DNA of 64,000 bases from Mycolicibacterium peregrinum (GCF_001665625.1 NZ_LZSY01000172.1:1-64000), one strand, 5' to 3'. Positions 9,120 through 18,982 are shown, counted from the stretch's first letter. Notes: generated from the letters alone by a model not told the origin. Numbers and translations: made by a program.

Positions 9120-10496
9120 TTAGTGGTTGCTGCCACCCGACCGTTGTGTCGGCACCGCCGACGCCACGAAGCGGGTGATGGCCTCCGGATGTGCCGCGGG
9201 GTGGGTGTGGAGATATCCGGCATGCACACCGCGCTGCACGGCACCGTCCCGCCGGCCCGCCTGGCCGGGCCCGGCGAACGCCCAGGCGGGCGATGGTTGT
9301 TCGACGAATTCGACGGCAGTCCGGTGGAATTCGTGACCGGTGACCCGATCGCCTGCCGCGTGCATGCTGGAGTCCACGACCGCCACCGCGTCGCGGTAGC
9401 CCAGCGTGAGGCGTTCGGTGAACCGCGCCGAACCGGCCAGCACACCGCACATCGGCACCCCGTCGAGATCGTCGACCAGATACGTCAGACCTGCGCACTC
9501 GGCATGCACCGGGGCTCCGCTGGCAGCAAGGCGGCGGATCTGCTGGCGGACAACATCGTTGGCCGACAGTTCGGCCGTGAACTGCTCGGGAAACCCGCCG
9601 GGCAGCACCAGCGCATCCGCACCGGCGGGCAGCGGTTCGGACAGGGGGTCGAACTCGGCGACCTGCGCCCCGGCCCCCTGCAGCAGCTCGGCATGCTCGG
9701 CATAGCTGAAGCTGAAGGCCTTGCCGGCCGCCAGGGCGACCGTGACGTTGGTCACCGACTCGGCGACGGGGCTCCACGGCTCGGCGGTGACGTGCGCGCT
9801 AGCTGCGGATGCCAGGGCCCCGAGATCCACGTGCCGGGCCACCAGGGCGGTCATTGCGGCCACCGCGTCACGGGCCTGCCGGCCGTGCTCGACGGCGGTG
9901 ATGAGACCGAGATGTCTTGATGGGACCGTTAACTCGTCACTCCGCGGAATCGCACCGAGGACCTGCACCCCGGCGTGTTCACAGGCCTGGCGCAGCACCG
10001 CCTCGTGCCGGTCGGAACCCACCCGGTTGAGGATCACCCCGGCGATCCGCACCGCCGGGTCGAAGGTGACGAAGCCGTGGATCAGGGCCGCGATGCTGTG
10101 ACTCTGCCCACGGGCATCGACGACCAGCACCACCGGGGCACCCAGCAGGCCGGCCACCTGGGCCGCCGAACCCCGCGGGATACCGGTCATCTGCCCCTCG
10201 ATGCGACCGTCGAACAGGCCCATCACGCCTTCGACCACCGCGATGTCGGCGCCGGCGCAGCCGTGCCGGTACAGCGGTCCGATCAGATCCTCACCGACGA
10301 GCACCGGGTCCAGGTTGCGGCCCGGGCGGCCGGCGGCCAGGGCATGGTAGCCGGGGTCGATGAAGTCCGGACCCACCTTGAACGGCGCCACCGTGTGACC
10401 GGCCTGGCGCAGCGCACCGACCAAACCCGTTGCCACCGTGGTCTTCCCGCTGCCCGAGGCCGGAGCAGCAATCACCACCGCCGGCGTGGCGCTCAC
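9120..10496 (-). CDS. cobB: Hydrogenobyrinic (cobyrinic) acid a,c-diamide synthase
   Basis: A 458-aa glutamine-dependent amidase that amidates the a and c side chains of the corrin ring in B12 synthesis. The N-terminal P-loop is APASGSGKTTVATG. The C-terminal class I glutaminase domain carries LVLPGGFPEQF and the nucleophile Cys in HAECAGLTYLVDDL. An upstream in-frame GTG at 10535 exists, but the GTG at 10496 gives the usual SATPAVVIAAP N-terminus. It is flanked by cobO and cysG. Confidence 0.94.
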   Translation of the reverse strand: MSATPAVVIAAPASGSGKTTVATGLVGALRQAGHTVAPFKVGPDFIDPGYHALAAGRPGRNLDPVLVGEDLIGPLYRHGCAGADIAVVEGVMGLFDGRIEGQMTGIPRGSAAQVAGLLGAPVVLVVDARGQSHSIAALIHGFVTFDPAVRIAGVILNRVGSDRHEAVLRQACEHAGVQVLGAIPRSDELTVPSRHLGLITAVEHGRQARDAVAAMTALVARHVDLGALASAASAHVTAEPWSPVAESVTNVTVALAAGKAFSFSYAEHAELLQGAGAQVAEFDPLSEPLPAGADALVLPGGFPEQFTAELSANDVVRQQIRRLAASGAPVHAECAGLTYLVDDLDGVPMCGVLAGSARFTERLTLGYRDAVAVVDSSMHAAGDRVTGHEFHRTAVEFVEQPSPAWAFAGPGQAGRRDGAVQRGVHAGYLHTHPAAHPEAITRFVASAVPTQRSGGSNH

Positions 10497-10569
10497 CTCA
10501 GCACCGCGAGCGTGCGTGTCTGCTGCCCGACACACCGCGAAATGACAGCACTATGCGCACGCTCGGCAC

Positions 10570-11184
10570 CTACCATTCGATGCCCTTCTGGCCTTTGCGG
10601 CCGGCATCCATCGGATGCTTGATCTTGGTCATCTCCGTCACCAGGTCCGCGGCGTCGATCAGGGCCTGCGGGGCATCGCGGCCCGTGATCACCACATGTT
10701 GGCTACCCGGGCGGGCATTCAGCACCTCAATTACTTCTTCTACGTCCACCCAGCCCCATTTGAGCGGATAGGTGAACTCGTCGAGCACATAGAACTGATG
10801 GCGCTCCTCCGCCAGCCGACGTTTGATCTCGGCCCAACCGTCGGCGGCCGCCGCGGCATGGTCGACATCACTGCCGTGCTTGCGGGTCCAGGACCAGCCC
10901 GAGCCCATCTTGTGCCATTCGACCGGCCCGCCGGCCCCGTGCTCGTCGTGCAGCCGACCGAGCTGACCGAACACGGCCTCCTCGCCGACCTTCCACTTCG
11001 CGCTCTTGACGAACTGGAACACCGCGACCGAAAAGCCCTGGTTCCAGGCCCGCAGCGCCATACCGAAGGCCGCGGTGGACTTGCCCTTCCCCGGCCCGGT
11101 GTGCACGGCGAGCAGCGGCGCGTTGCGTCGGGCCTTGGTGGTGAGGCCGTCGTCGGGCACCGTCAGCGGCTGTCCCTGTGGCAT
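10570..11184 (-). CDS. cobO: Cob(I)alamin (corrinoid) adenosyltransferase, CobA/CobO type
   Basis: A 204-aa ATP:corrinoid adenosyltransferase. It shows the P-loop variant HTGPGKGKSTAAFGMALRAW near residue 30, and downstream DEFTYPLKWGWVDVEEV and ARPGSQHVVITGRDAP, all typical of the family. It attaches the 5'-deoxyadenosyl ligand to cob(I)yrinic acid diamide or related corrinoids. It begins 34 bp after the chelatase gene and precedes cobB on the same strand. Confidence 0.95.
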   Translation of the reverse strand: MPQGQPLTVPDDGLTTKARRNAPLLAVHTGPGKGKSTAAFGMALRAWNQGFSVAVFQFVKSAKWKVGEEAVFGQLGRLHDEHGAGGPVEWHKMGSGWSWTRKHGSDVDHAAAAADGWAEIKRRLAEERHQFYVLDEFTYPLKWGWVDVEEVIEVLNARPGSQHVVITGRDAPQALIDAADLVTEMTKIKHPMDAGRKGQKGIEW

Positions 11185-11218
11185 GGGCGGTCCTTTCTGC
11201 GCAGAGTATGAGGCCGCG

Positions 11219-13105
11219 TCAGGCGGCAGTCTGGTGCTGGACGAGCCGGGTCAGTTCAGCCGCGCGCAACTGCTCGAGCCGGACTGCCGGCGACCCCAGC
11301 TGCTCAGCCAGTTGCCCGGCCAATCCCAGTCGCACAAAAGATGTTTCACAATCCACCACCACGGCGGCAGCGCCCTCGGCCACCAGCGCGGCCGCAGCCT
11401 GCCGGGTACGGCCCAGCGGATCGGGGCCGCCGGTGGCGCGGCCGTCGGTGAGCACCACCACCAGGCTGCGCCGGGCCCGATCACGGGCCTTCTCCCGGAT
11501 CACCAGATCGCGGGCCGCCAGCAGCCCCTGGGCCAGCGGAGTCTTGCCCCCGGTGTCGAACCGGGCCAGCCGGCGGCCGGCGATGTGCACCGAGGTGGTT
11601 GGCGGCAGCAGCACCCGAGCGTCCTGTTGACGGAACGTGATCACCGCGACCTTGTCCCGACGTTGATAGGCGTCGCGCAGGAGCGACAGCGTCGCGCCGG
11701 TGACCGCCGACATCCGGTCGCGGGCGGCCATGGACCCGGAGGCGTCGACGACGAAGATCACCAGATTGCCTTCGCGGCCTTCCCGTACCGCACGCCGGAT
11801 GTCCTCGGGGCGGGGCCGCGGCAGTCCCGCACCCTTTTGGCGGCCTGCGGTGGCGAGCAAGGTGGCGAACATGTGCAGCCCGTGCCCGCTGCCGGGTTCC
11901 GCGGTGGCCGCGATGGGGGTGCCGGTGCGGTTACGGGCCCTCGAACGGCGGCCGGGCGCGCCCTCGCCGACTCCGGGCACCACCAGCGCCTTGGTCCGGA
12001 ACACCGCCGACGGCGGGGCACTCGGGCGGTTCGCCGATGTTTTCGAGTTGCGCGGCTTCGAATTCCCCTGTGCCGGCTGCCCGTCCGCGCCGGAGTCGAC
12101 GCCTCCGCCGGGCGGATCGAAATCTGGATCGAAATCGGGGTCAGGCTCGGCGTCATTCCCCGACTGGGCGGCCGACTCCCCCGCCTGCTGCATGGCCTCT
12201 TCGAGACGTTCGGGGTCCAGGCCCGGATCGTCGAACGGATCACGCCGGCGCCGGTGCGGCAACGCCAGTTCGGCGGCCACTCGGATGTCCTCTTCGGCGA
12301 CCGTGGTGGCACCGCGCCAGGCAGCGTGAGCGACGGCGGTGCGTGCCACCACCAGATCGGCACGCATCCCGTCGACGTCGAATGCCGCGCACAGCGCCGC
12401 GATGCGCCGCAATTCGGTGTCGGGCAGTTCGACCGTGCCGATCGCCGCGCGGGCGGCGGCGATCCGGTCGGCCAGCTCCGCATCGGCGCCCGCGTGGCGC
12501 TCGACGAAGGCCCGCGGGTCGGCTTCGAACGCCATGCGGGCGCGGATCACCTCGACGCGGACGTCGACATCGCGTGAGGCGGCGACGTCGACGGTCAGAC
12601 CGAACCGGTCCAGCAGCTGCGGGCGCAGCTCCCCCTCTTCGGGGTTCATGGTGCCGATCAGGACGAACCGGGACTCGTGCGAGTGCGAAATCCCTTCGCG
12701 TTCAACGTGAACCCGTCCCATGGCGGCGGCATCGAGCAGCACGTCGACCAGGTGGTCGTGCAGCAGGTTGACCTCGTCGACGTAGAGGATGCCGCCGTGG
12801 GCGCGGGCCAGCAGGCCCGGCGAGAACGCGTGCTCGCCGTCGCGGAGCACCTTCTGCAGATCCAGCGATCCGACCACCCGGTCCTCGGTGGCGCCGATCG
12901 GCAATTCCACCAGGCGGGCGTCGTCGTCGACCGCGGACAGCACCGCAGCCAGGCCGCGGACCGCGGTGGATTTCGCCGTCCCCTTCTCACCGCGGATCAG
13001 CACGCCGCCGATCTCGGGATGAACCGCGCACAGCAGCAGGGCCAGGCGCAGCCGGTCCTGCCCCACCAGTGCGCTGAACGGGTAGGTGTTGGTCTCGGCC
13101 GTCAT
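11219..13105 (-). CDS. Mg/cobalt-chelatase-like fused AAA+ and VWA protein (Rv2850c-like)
   Basis: A 628-aa fusion of a ChlI/BchI-type AAA+ ATPase and a ChlD/CobT-like half. Walker A is [16 protein letters not shown] at about residues 38-53, and the Walker B region is [16 protein letters not shown] low-complexity acidic/Pro/Ser linker lies around residues 310-390. The C-terminal von Willebrand A domain has the MIDAS motif [13 protein letters not shown] at about residue 450. Placement with cobO, cobB and cysG suggests metal insertion, most likely cobalt, but no CobN-sized partner is in the window. The ATG overlaps the stop of the last mini-ORF of the repeat array (TGATG). Confidence 0.88.
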   Translation of the reverse strand: MTAETNTYPFSALVGQDRLRLALLLCAVHPEIGGVLIRGEKGTAKSTAVRGLAAVLSAVDDDARLVELPIGATEDRVVGSLDLQKVLRDGEHAFSPGLLARAHGGILYVDEVNLLHDHLVDVLLDAAAMGRVHVEREGISHSHESRFVLIGTMNPEEGELRPQLLDRFGLTVDVAASRDVDVRVEVIRARMAFEADPRAFVERHAGADAELADRIAAARAAIGTVELPDTELRRIAALCAAFDVDGMRADLVVARTAVAHAAWRGATTVAEEDIRVAAELALPHRRRRDPFDDPGLDPERLEEAMQQAGESAAQSGNDAEPDPDFDPDFDPPGGGVDSGADGQPAQGNSKPRNSKTSANRPSAPPSAVFRTKALVVPGVGEGAPGRRSRARNRTGTPIAATAEPGSGHGLHMFATLLATAGRQKGAGLPRPRPEDIRRAVREGREGNLVIFVVDASGSMAARDRMSAVTGATLSLLRDAYQRRDKVAVITFRQQDARVLLPPTTSVHIAGRRLARFDTGGKTPLAQGLLAARDLVIREKARDRARRSLVVVLTDGRATGGPDPLGRTRQAAAALVAEGAAAVVVDCETSFVRLGLAGQLAEQLGSPAVRLEQLRAAELTRLVQHQTAA

Positions 13106-13128
13106 CAGGAGGACTCGCTCTCGGTCAT
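13105..13128 (-). CDS. Mini-ORF 3 of the repeat chain (7 codons)
   Basis: The frame reads MTESESS and stops at TGA overlapping the chelatase ATG (TGATG). Its ATG overlaps the stop of mini-ORF 2 (ATGA) and follows a GAGGAG ribosome-binding-like sequence. It is probably a re-initiation relay rather than a functional peptide. Confidence 0.3.
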   Translation of the reverse strand: MTESESS

Positions 13129-13160
13129 GTCGGCTCCTCGCGCAAGCGCTCGTCGGTCAC
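13125..13160 (-). CDS. Mini-ORF 2 of the repeat chain (11 codons)
   Basis: It begins with GTG and reads (M)[10 protein letters not shown], then TGA. It overlaps mini-ORF 1 by GTGA and mini-ORF 3 by ATGA. The peptide equals the last residues of the GNAT protein because both come from the same repeat unit. Confidence 0.3.
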   Translation of the reverse strand: MTDERLREEPT

Positions 13161-13192
13161 GTCGGCTCCTCGCGCAAGCGCTCGTCGGTCAT
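13157..13192 (-). CDS. Mini-ORF 1 of the repeat chain (11 codons)
   Basis: It begins with ATG overlapping the GNAT stop (ATGA), reads [11 protein letters not shown], and stops in a GTGA overlap with mini-ORF 2. A GAGGAG sequence lies just upstream within the GNAT coding region. Confidence 0.3.
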   Translation of the reverse strand: MTDERLREEPT

Positions 13193-13674
13193 GTCGGCTC
13201 CTCGCGCAAGCGCTCGTCGGTCCGGAACCCGGCCCGCACCATCGGCACGTGCGGGATTCCGTCATCAAGGAATTCGTCGCCGTCACGGACGAATCCGTGC
13301 CGGCCGTACATGTCGATCAGGTAGGTCTGGGCATTGATGTGGCACGGGTAGTCGCCGACTTCGGCCAGCGCGGCCTGCATGAGCCGGGTCGTGTGGCCGC
13401 TACCCCGGGCACTGCGTTTGGTGCACACCCGGCCGATCCGGAATGCCTTCTCGCCGCCGGGATGCTCCTCCATCAACCGCAGCGTCGAAATGACTTCTCC
13501 GTCCGGGCTTTCCAGCCAGAAGTGGCGGGTCTCGGCGAGCAGATCCCGGCCGTCGAGCTCAGGGTAGGGCGTGGCCTGCTCCACCACGAACACCTCGACA
13601 CGGAGCTTGAGCAGCTCGTAAAGCGTTGGTACGTCTAGGTCTTTGGCCCAACTGCGGCGTAGTGCGACCGTCAT
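13189..13674 (-). CDS. GNAT family N-acetyltransferase (ElaA-like, Rv2851c position)
   Basis: A 161-aa acetyltransferase of the ElaA type: LYELLKLRVEVFVVEQATPY at the N-terminus, the acetyl-CoA loop GRVCTKRSARGSGHTTRLMQ in the middle, and INAQTYLIDMYGRHGFVRDG near the end. The acceptor is unknown. Its last ten residues ([10 protein letters not shown]) are encoded by the first unit of the 32-bp repeat, so the tail is likely a recent, non-structural extension. It lies 13 bp downstream of mqo. Confidence 0.85.
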   Translation of the reverse strand: MTVALRRSWAKDLDVPTLYELLKLRVEVFVVEQATPYPELDGRDLLAETRHFWLESPDGEVISTLRLMEEHPGGEKAFRIGRVCTKRSARGSGHTTRLMQAALAEVGDYPCHINAQTYLIDMYGRHGFVRDGDEFLDDGIPHVPMVRAGFRTDERLREEPT

Positions 13675-13687
13675 CCGCCCGCCCCGG

Positions 13688-15190
13688 TCACGCAGTCACA
13701 GGGACGTCCAGCTGCAGCGCCTTGGTGCCCCACGCCCATACTTCCTCGAACAGGCCGGGTTCGGTGGACAGCTTGGTACCGAGGGAGGGCACCATCTCCT
13801 TGAGCTTCGGCAACCAGCTCTGGTACCGATCGGTGAAGCAGCGCTCCAGCACGTCGAGCATGGCCGGCACGGCGGTGGACGCGCCCGGCGAGGCGCCGAG
13901 CAGGCCGGCGATGCTGCCGTCGGCGGCGGTCAGCACGGTGGTGCCGAACTCCAGCACACCACCCGCGCCCTTGCGCCGGATGACCTGCACGCGCTGTCCG
14001 GCGATGTCGAGCTCCCAATCGGAATCGACTGCGCTGGGCGCGAATTCGCGCAAGGTGTCGACCCGTGCGGCCTCACTCAGCAGCAGCTGGCCGACCAGGT
14101 AGTTGACCAGCCCCATCTCGGTGAGCCCGACGCCGAGCATCGACATGATGTTGTTGGGCTTGACCGACAACGGCAGGTCGGTGAACTTGCCCTGCTTGAG
14201 GAACTTCGGCGTCCAACCGGCGAACGGACCGAACAGCAGCCACGACTTGCCGTTGATCACGCGGGTGTCCAGGTGCGGCACCGACATCGGCGGGGCGCCC
14301 AGGGGCGGCAGCCCGTACACCTTTGCCTGGTGGCCTGCGGTCAGCGCCTGGTTGTTGGTCCGCAGGAACGCGCCGCCGACCGGGAATCCGCCGAAGCCCT
14401 TGGCCTCGGGGATGCCGGACTTCTGCAGCAGCGGCAGCGCGCCACCACCGGCGCCGACGAACACGAACTTCGCATTGAACTTGCGCTTGAGACCGGTGCG
14501 CCGGTTGGTCACCTTGAGCGTCCAGGTCCCGTCCGATTCCTTGCGCAGGTTGCGGACCTCATGGCCGAACAGGGTGTCCATCCCACGCTGCGCGGTGAAG
14601 CCGATGAGCTGGCGCGAGAGTGCGCCGAAGTCGACGTCGGTGCCGTGCTGCGACCAGTTCAGCCCGACCGGATCGGAGAAATCGCGCTTGGCGGCCATGA
14701 ACGGCAGCCGGCGCGCGAACTCGTCCTTGTCGTCGATGAATTCCATCGACGCGAACAGCGGGTTACCGACGAGGGCCTGATGCCGGCGTTTGAGGTAGTC
14801 GACGTTGCCTGCGCCGTGCACGAAACTGACGTGCGGGATCGGGTTGAGGAAACCGCGCACGTCGGGCAGCACGCCGTTCTCGGCCGCGTAGGCCCAGAAC
14901 TGCCGCGACACCTGGAACTGCTCGTTGACGTTGATGGCCTTGGTGGTGTCGATGGAGCCATCGGACAGCTCGGGCGTGTAGTTCAGCTCACACAGCGCCG
15001 AGTGCCCGGTACCTGCGTTGTTCCACGGATCGCTGCTCTCGGCGGCAGCGCCGTCGAGCCGCTCGATCATGGTGATGGACCAGTCCGGCTCCAGCAGACG
15101 GATCAGCGCGCCGAGGGTTGCGCTCATGATGCCGGCCCCAACCAGCACGACGTCTGTCTTCACGGTCGTACCCACGTTTGCCTCAGACAC
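13688..15190 (-). CDS. mqo: Malate:quinone oxidoreductase
   Basis: A 500-aa peripheral-membrane FAD enzyme oxidising malate to oxaloacetate with transfer of electrons to menaquinone. An N-terminal FAD fold ([20 protein letters not shown]) is followed by family segments ([20 protein letters not shown] and [21 protein letters not shown]) and a C-terminal [17 protein letters not shown]. Length is normal. The start is GTG with AAAGGACGAG upstream. It is the first gene of the minus-strand run leading to GNAT, chelatase and the cob genes. Confidence 0.96.
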   Translation of the reverse strand: MSEANVGTTVKTDVVLVGAGIMSATLGALIRLLEPDWSITMIERLDGAAAESSDPWNNAGTGHSALCELNYTPELSDGSIDTTKAINVNEQFQVSRQFWAYAAENGVLPDVRGFLNPIPHVSFVHGAGNVDYLKRRHQALVGNPLFASMEFIDDKDEFARRLPFMAAKRDFSDPVGLNWSQHGTDVDFGALSRQLIGFTAQRGMDTLFGHEVRNLRKESDGTWTLKVTNRRTGLKRKFNAKFVFVGAGGGALPLLQKSGIPEAKGFGGFPVGGAFLRTNNQALTAGHQAKVYGLPPLGAPPMSVPHLDTRVINGKSWLLFGPFAGWTPKFLKQGKFTDLPLSVKPNNIMSMLGVGLTEMGLVNYLVGQLLLSEAARVDTLREFAPSAVDSDWELDIAGQRVQVIRRKGAGGVLEFGTTVLTAADGSIAGLLGASPGASTAVPAMLDVLERCFTDRYQSWLPKLKEMVPSLGTKLSTEPGLFEEVWAWGTKALQLDVPVTA

Positions 15191-15440
15191 CCTGATCGCT
15201 CGTCCTTTGTTGTTGCGCGGCCCGTCGACATGGACGGCTTTTGTTATGCCCAGGTTATCGCGCGACGAATCCCAGTTGGCCAGGCATGGTAGTGCGATCC
15301 GTCACCCGTCAGGCCTCCTCAACCCGACATCGGCCGCCGGGCACCCCTGGATCTGGCGGGTGGCCCGGCAACTCTGCAGGTCCCCGGTCCGGCAAACGGA
15401 CTCTCCGCCGTCGTTACGACACCCGTTTCCGGCGCGCGGC

Positions 15441-15446
15441 TAGGGT
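15441..15446 (+). promoter_or_regulatory. Predicted -10 element of a leaderless promoter
   Basis: TAGGGT lies exactly 6 nt before the GTG at 15453, the spacing expected for mycobacterial leaderless transcripts (TANNNT about 7 nt before the transcription start). No ribosome binding site is visible. The rest of the 262-bp divergent gap to mqo shows no other clear signal. Confidence 0.55.
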
Positions 15447-15452
15447 GGAACC

Positions 15453-16490
15453 GTGACGTCACGGGAGCCCTCTTGGGAGCCGGATGTATTGCCGGGGTTC
15501 TGGCAACAGACCATCGATGCAGGACCTGATCCCGATGGCGAAGGCGACCTGGTCGCCACGCTGGTTCGCCGCGGCCCGGCCGCCACGGCGAGCGGGTCCG
15601 CCCGCCCCGGCCACGCGGTGCTGGCACTGCACGGCTACACCGACTACTTCTTCCACACCGAACTGGCGGATCGATTCGCCGAGCGCGGCTTCGCGTTCTA
15701 CGCGCTGGATCTCCCCAAGTGCGGACGCTCCCGACACGAGGGGCAGACCGCGCATTTCACCACCGATCTGGCGCGGTACGACGACGAGCTTCAGCGCGCG
15801 CTGGAGGTGATCGCGGCCGACACCGACAACGCCACGGTGTGCCTGTACGGGCATTCGGCGGGAGGGCTGATCCTCACGTTGTTCGCCGATCGTCTGCGTC
15901 GCAGCCGCCGGCTTGCTCCGTTGCACGTCGGCGGACTGATCCTGAACAGCCCGTTCTTCGACCTGCACGGCCCGGCGATCCTGCGCACTGCGCCCACATC
16001 GGCGGCGCTGATCGCCCTGGCCCGGCTGCGCAAACTGTCGGTGATCCGCAGACCCACCGAAGGTGGGTACGGCACAACACTTCACCGCGACTACGGCGGC
16101 GATTTCGACTACAACCTCGACTGGAAACCGTTGGGAGGCTTCCCCGTCACCCTCGGGTGGATCAATGCGATCCGCCGCGGACAGGCCCGCCTACACCGCG
16201 GCCTGGACGTCGGCGTACCGAACCTGATCCTGCGTTCGGACCGGAGTGTCACCGAAACTTCCGATCCGGCCGCGATGCAGCGCGGCGATGCGGTACTCGA
16301 TGTTCGCCAGATCGCACGGTGGTCGGGTTGCGTGGGTAATCACACCACAGTCGCACCGATCACCGACGCCAAGCACGACGTGTTCCTGTCGATGGCCGAC
16401 GCCCGCGCGGCGGCCTACGGTGAGCTCGACCGCTGGCTGGACTACTACCTGAGCCTGCAAACCCGGCCAAGCACAACATCTTCCGGATAG
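15453..16490 (+). CDS. Alpha/beta hydrolase, monoacylglycerol-lipase-like (Rv2854-like)
   Basis: A 345-aa serine hydrolase. The oxyanion segment is LALHGYTDYFFHTELADRF, the nucleophile elbow is LYGHSAGGLIL at about residues 131-141, and the catalytic His is likely in ITDAKHDVFLS near the C-terminus. The layout is that of lysophospholipase/monoacylglycerol lipases, but the substrate is unknown. The GTG start is supported by a -10 motif just upstream (leaderless). mtr follows 9 bp later and is probably cotranscribed. Confidence 0.82.
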   Translation: MTSREPSWEPDVLPGFWQQTIDAGPDPDGEGDLVATLVRRGPAATASGSARPGHAVLALHGYTDYFFHTELADRFAERGFAFYALDLPKCGRSRHEGQTAHFTTDLARYDDELQRALEVIAADTDNATVCLYGHSAGGLILTLFADRLRRSRRLAPLHVGGLILNSPFFDLHGPAILRTAPTSAALIALARLRKLSVIRRPTEGGYGTTLHRDYGGDFDYNLDWKPLGGFPVTLGWINAIRRGQARLHRGLDVGVPNLILRSDRSVTETSDPAAMQRGDAVLDVRQIARWSGCVGNHTTVAPITDAKHDVFLSMADARAAAYGELDRWLDYYLSLQTRPSTTSSG

Positions 16491-16499
16491 GGAGCGCAC

Positions 16500-17885
16500 A
16501 TGGAGCATTACGATCTGACGATCATCGGTACCGGCTCGGGCAACAGCATTCTCGACGAGCGCTACGCCGGCAAGAAGGTCGCGATCTGCGAGCAGGGCAC
16601 GTTCGGCGGCACCTGCCTGAACGTCGGCTGCATCCCCACCAAGATGTTCGTCTACGCCGCTGACGTCGCGGACACGATCAAGGACAGCGCCAAGTACGGC
16701 ATCGATTCCCACATCGACAAGGTGCGCTGGCCCGACGTCGTCGCGCGGGTGTTCGGCCGGATCGACCCGATCGCCGCCGGCGGCGAGGACTATCGCCGCA
16801 ACGACCCCCACATCACGGTGTACGGCAGCCACACCCGCTTCGGACCCAAGACCGCCGATGGCCGCTACACGCTGCGCACCGAGGCCGGTGACGAATTCAG
16901 CAGCGACCAGGTGGTCATCGCGGCCGGGTCCCGCGCCTACGTCCCGCCGGCCATCACGGACTGCGGCGTCACGTACTACACCAGCGACGACATCATGCGT
17001 AACCCCGAGCTGCCCGAACACCTGGTGATCGTCGGCGGCGGATTCGTCGCCGCCGAGTTCGCCCATGTGTTCTCAGCGCTGGGCGTGCGGGTCACCATCG
17101 TGGTGCGTGGCGACTGCCTTCTCAGCCATTGCGACGAGACGATCTGCCGGGAATTCAGCGCGCTGGCCGCCAAGAAGTGGGACTTCCGGACCCATGAGAA
17201 CGTGGTCGGTTCTCATCAGGACGGCGACAAGATCGTCCTCGAACTCGACGACGGCAAGACGCTGCCCGCCGACATGCTGCTGGTGGCCACCGGACGCGTC
17301 CCCAACGGGGACCTGCTCGATGCCGACCTCGCCGGGGTCGAGGTCGACGAGGACGGCCTGGTGATCGTGGACGAATACCAACGCACAACGGCGCGTGGTG
17401 TTTTCGCACTCGGTGACGTGTCCTCGGACTATCAGCTCAAACACGTGGCCAACCATGAGTCCCGGGTGGTCAGGGAGAACCTGCTGCGCGAGTGGGATGA
17501 CACCGGCGCGATGGTGCGCAGCGACCACCGATTCGTACCGTCCGCGGTATTCACCGACCCACAGATCGCCACGGTCGGATTGACCGAGGAGCAGGCCCGC
17601 GACGAGGGCTACGACTATGTCACCAAGATCCAGGCCTACGGCGACACCGCGTACGGCTGGGCGATGGAGGACACCACCGGCATCGCCAAACTGATCGGCG
17701 ACCGTGCCACCGGCAAGATACTGGGCGCCCACATCATGGGCTATCAGGCGTCATCGATCATCCAGCCGCTGATCCAGGCGATGAGCTTCGGGCAGACCGC
17801 CGAGGAGGTGGCCCGGGGCCAGTACTGGATTCACCCGGCGCTGCCCGAGGTGATCGAGAACGCCTTGCTGGGCCTGATCGATTAG
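16500..17885 (+). CDS. mtr: Mycothione reductase
   Basis: A 461-aa flavoprotein disulfide reductase that uses NADPH to reduce oxidised mycothiol. Visible are the FAD fold IIGTGSGNSI, the redox-active pair in GGTCLNVGCIPTKMF (residues about 38-52), the NADPH fold VIVGGGFVAAEFAHVF, and the C-terminal active-site WIHPALPEVIENALL. Mycothiol is specific to actinobacteria. A ribosome binding site (TAGGGAG) precedes the ATG. It converges with nicT with a 4-bp overlap. Confidence 0.95.
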   Translation: MEHYDLTIIGTGSGNSILDERYAGKKVAICEQGTFGGTCLNVGCIPTKMFVYAADVADTIKDSAKYGIDSHIDKVRWPDVVARVFGRIDPIAAGGEDYRRNDPHITVYGSHTRFGPKTADGRYTLRTEAGDEFSSDQVVIAAGSRAYVPPAITDCGVTYYTSDDIMRNPELPEHLVIVGGGFVAAEFAHVFSALGVRVTIVVRGDCLLSHCDETICREFSALAAKKWDFRTHENVVGSHQDGDKIVLELDDGKTLPADMLLVATGRVPNGDLLDADLAGVEVDEDGLVIVDEYQRTTARGVFALGDVSSDYQLKHVANHESRVVRENLLREWDDTGAMVRSDHRFVPSAVFTDPQIATVGLTEEQARDEGYDYVTKIQAYGDTAYGWAMEDTTGIAKLIGDRATGKILGAHIMGYQASSIIQPLIQAMSFGQTAEEVARGQYWIHPALPEVIENALLGLID

Positions 17886-18982
17886 ACCCGTGCAGCCCAG
17901 CGCTGCTCGATCCGGCCGAACCGCCAGATTCCGAGGGCGACAAGCCAGCTCAGTACGAACAGCCCGACGATCGCGAACCCGACGAACTCCAGATCGGCCG
18001 AACCGATGAATGCCAGCGGACCCGTGGTGATGCCCAGGCGCTCGACCAGGAGACCGGCCAGAACGATGACCCCGACCACCAGGGCCACGATGACCGACAG
18101 CACGGTGACAGTCAGGTTGTAATAGACCTTGCGGACCGGCTGCAGGAACGCCCAGCCGTAGGCGCGCGCCATGAAGATTCCGTCCAGGCTGTCGAACAGG
18201 CTCATCCCTGCCGCGAAGAGCACAGGAAGCACGAGAATGGCGTACCAGGGCAAGGTGAATGCGGCCGCACCCGCCGCCAACACCAGAAGCGCCACCTGGG
18301 TGGCGGTGTCGAAGCCGAGGCCCATCAGGAAGCCGACCGGGTACAGGTGCCACGGCTTGCTCACCCGTCGCATGACCCGGCCGAGCAGGCGGGCCAGGAA
18401 GCCTCGCTGGTGAAGTTGACGTTCGAGCTCGGCTTCGTCGAACTGTCCGCTACGCATGGCGCGGAAGATCTTGGCGATACCGACCACGGCGAACAGATTC
18501 GTCAGGCCGATCAGAATGAGGAATGTCCCGGCCACCACCGACCCGATCAGTCCCAGGGTCTGCAACATCGACGATTCGTCGTTCTGCACCGGTCCGGCCA
18601 GCGCATGAACTCCGAACGCCAACAACAGGGCAAGCCCGAACACCACGCTGGAATGCCCCAGCGAGAACCAGAATCCTGCGGAAAGTGATCGCGTGCCCTC
18701 ACCGACGAGTTTTCGGGTGGTGTTGTCGATGACGGCGATGTGGTCGGCGTCGAACGCGTGGCGCACGCCCAGCAGATAGGCGGTGACTCCGATTCCGACC
18801 CCGAACACGCCGGCCGATCCCAGCGTGATGTGTTGCGGGGCAACCCCGAAAACCAGCACGCCCCAACCGAATACATGCAGCAACACCACCACCGCGCCGA
18901 CCATCGCAATCGAAATCCAGTCTGGGCGGTCGAATGGCTGCGGCTTCGTCGTCGTCACCTCGGGAGCCGCGCCAATGGTCAT
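17882..18982 (-). CDS. nicT: Nickel/cobalt permease NicT/HoxN family
   Basis: A 366-aa inner-membrane permease with about eight helices. It carries the signature HAFDADHIAVIDNTTRKL of the NiCoT family plus the second signature LGFDTATQV (GLGFDTATQVALLVLAAG). It imports Ni or Co ions. The presence of cobalamin genes nearby favours cobalt, but urease-type nickel use cannot be excluded. An ArsR regulator gene lies immediately upstream on the same strand, and an inverted repeat sits between them. Confidence 0.92.
   Translation of the reverse strand: MTIGAAPEVTTTKPQPFDRPDWISIAMVGAVVVLLHVFGWGVLVFGVAPQHITLGSAGVFGVGIGVTAYLLGVRHAFDADHIAVIDNTTRKLVGEGTRSLSAGFWFSLGHSSVVFGLALLLAFGVHALAGPVQNDESSMLQTLGLIGSVVAGTFLILIGLTNLFAVVGIAKIFRAMRSGQFDEAELERQLHQRGFLARLLGRVMRRVSKPWHLYPVGFLMGLGFDTATQVALLVLAAGAAAFTLPWYAILVLPVLFAAGMSLFDSLDGIFMARAYGWAFLQPVRKVYYNLTVTVLSVIVALVVGVIVLAGLLVERLGITTGPLAFIGSADLEFVGFAIVGLFVLSWLVALGIWRFGRIEQRWAARV

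Larger units (their letters stand above)
13121..13216. repeat. Three-copy 32-bp tandem repeat between GNAT and chelatase genes
   Basis: Units at 13121-13152, 13153-13184 and 13185-13216 are identical except for one T/C change (cat to cac). Read on the minus strand, each unit contains GAGGAG about 6 nt before an ATG or GTG, and the unit length together with 4-bp stop/start overlaps makes a chain of identical reading frames. The outermost unit encodes the C-terminus of the GNAT protein. It looks like a slippage duplication of a translational-coupling junction. It is not a CRISPR, as there are no unique spacers. Confidence 0.85.

Noticed and set aside
10497-10569. Cobalamin riboswitch upstream of the cob genes
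   Set aside because: Neither this gap nor those before cobO, cobQ or nicT shows a B12-box-like sequence or a long structured leader.
13121-13216. CRISPR-like tandem repeat
   Set aside because: Units are directly adjacent with no unique spacers, and no cas genes are present; the units are part of coding and coupling sequence.
15191-15452. PE_PGRS-type gene expected between mqo and the hydrolase (Rv2853 position)
   Set aside because: The gap is only 262 bp with no coding frame; the gene is absent here.
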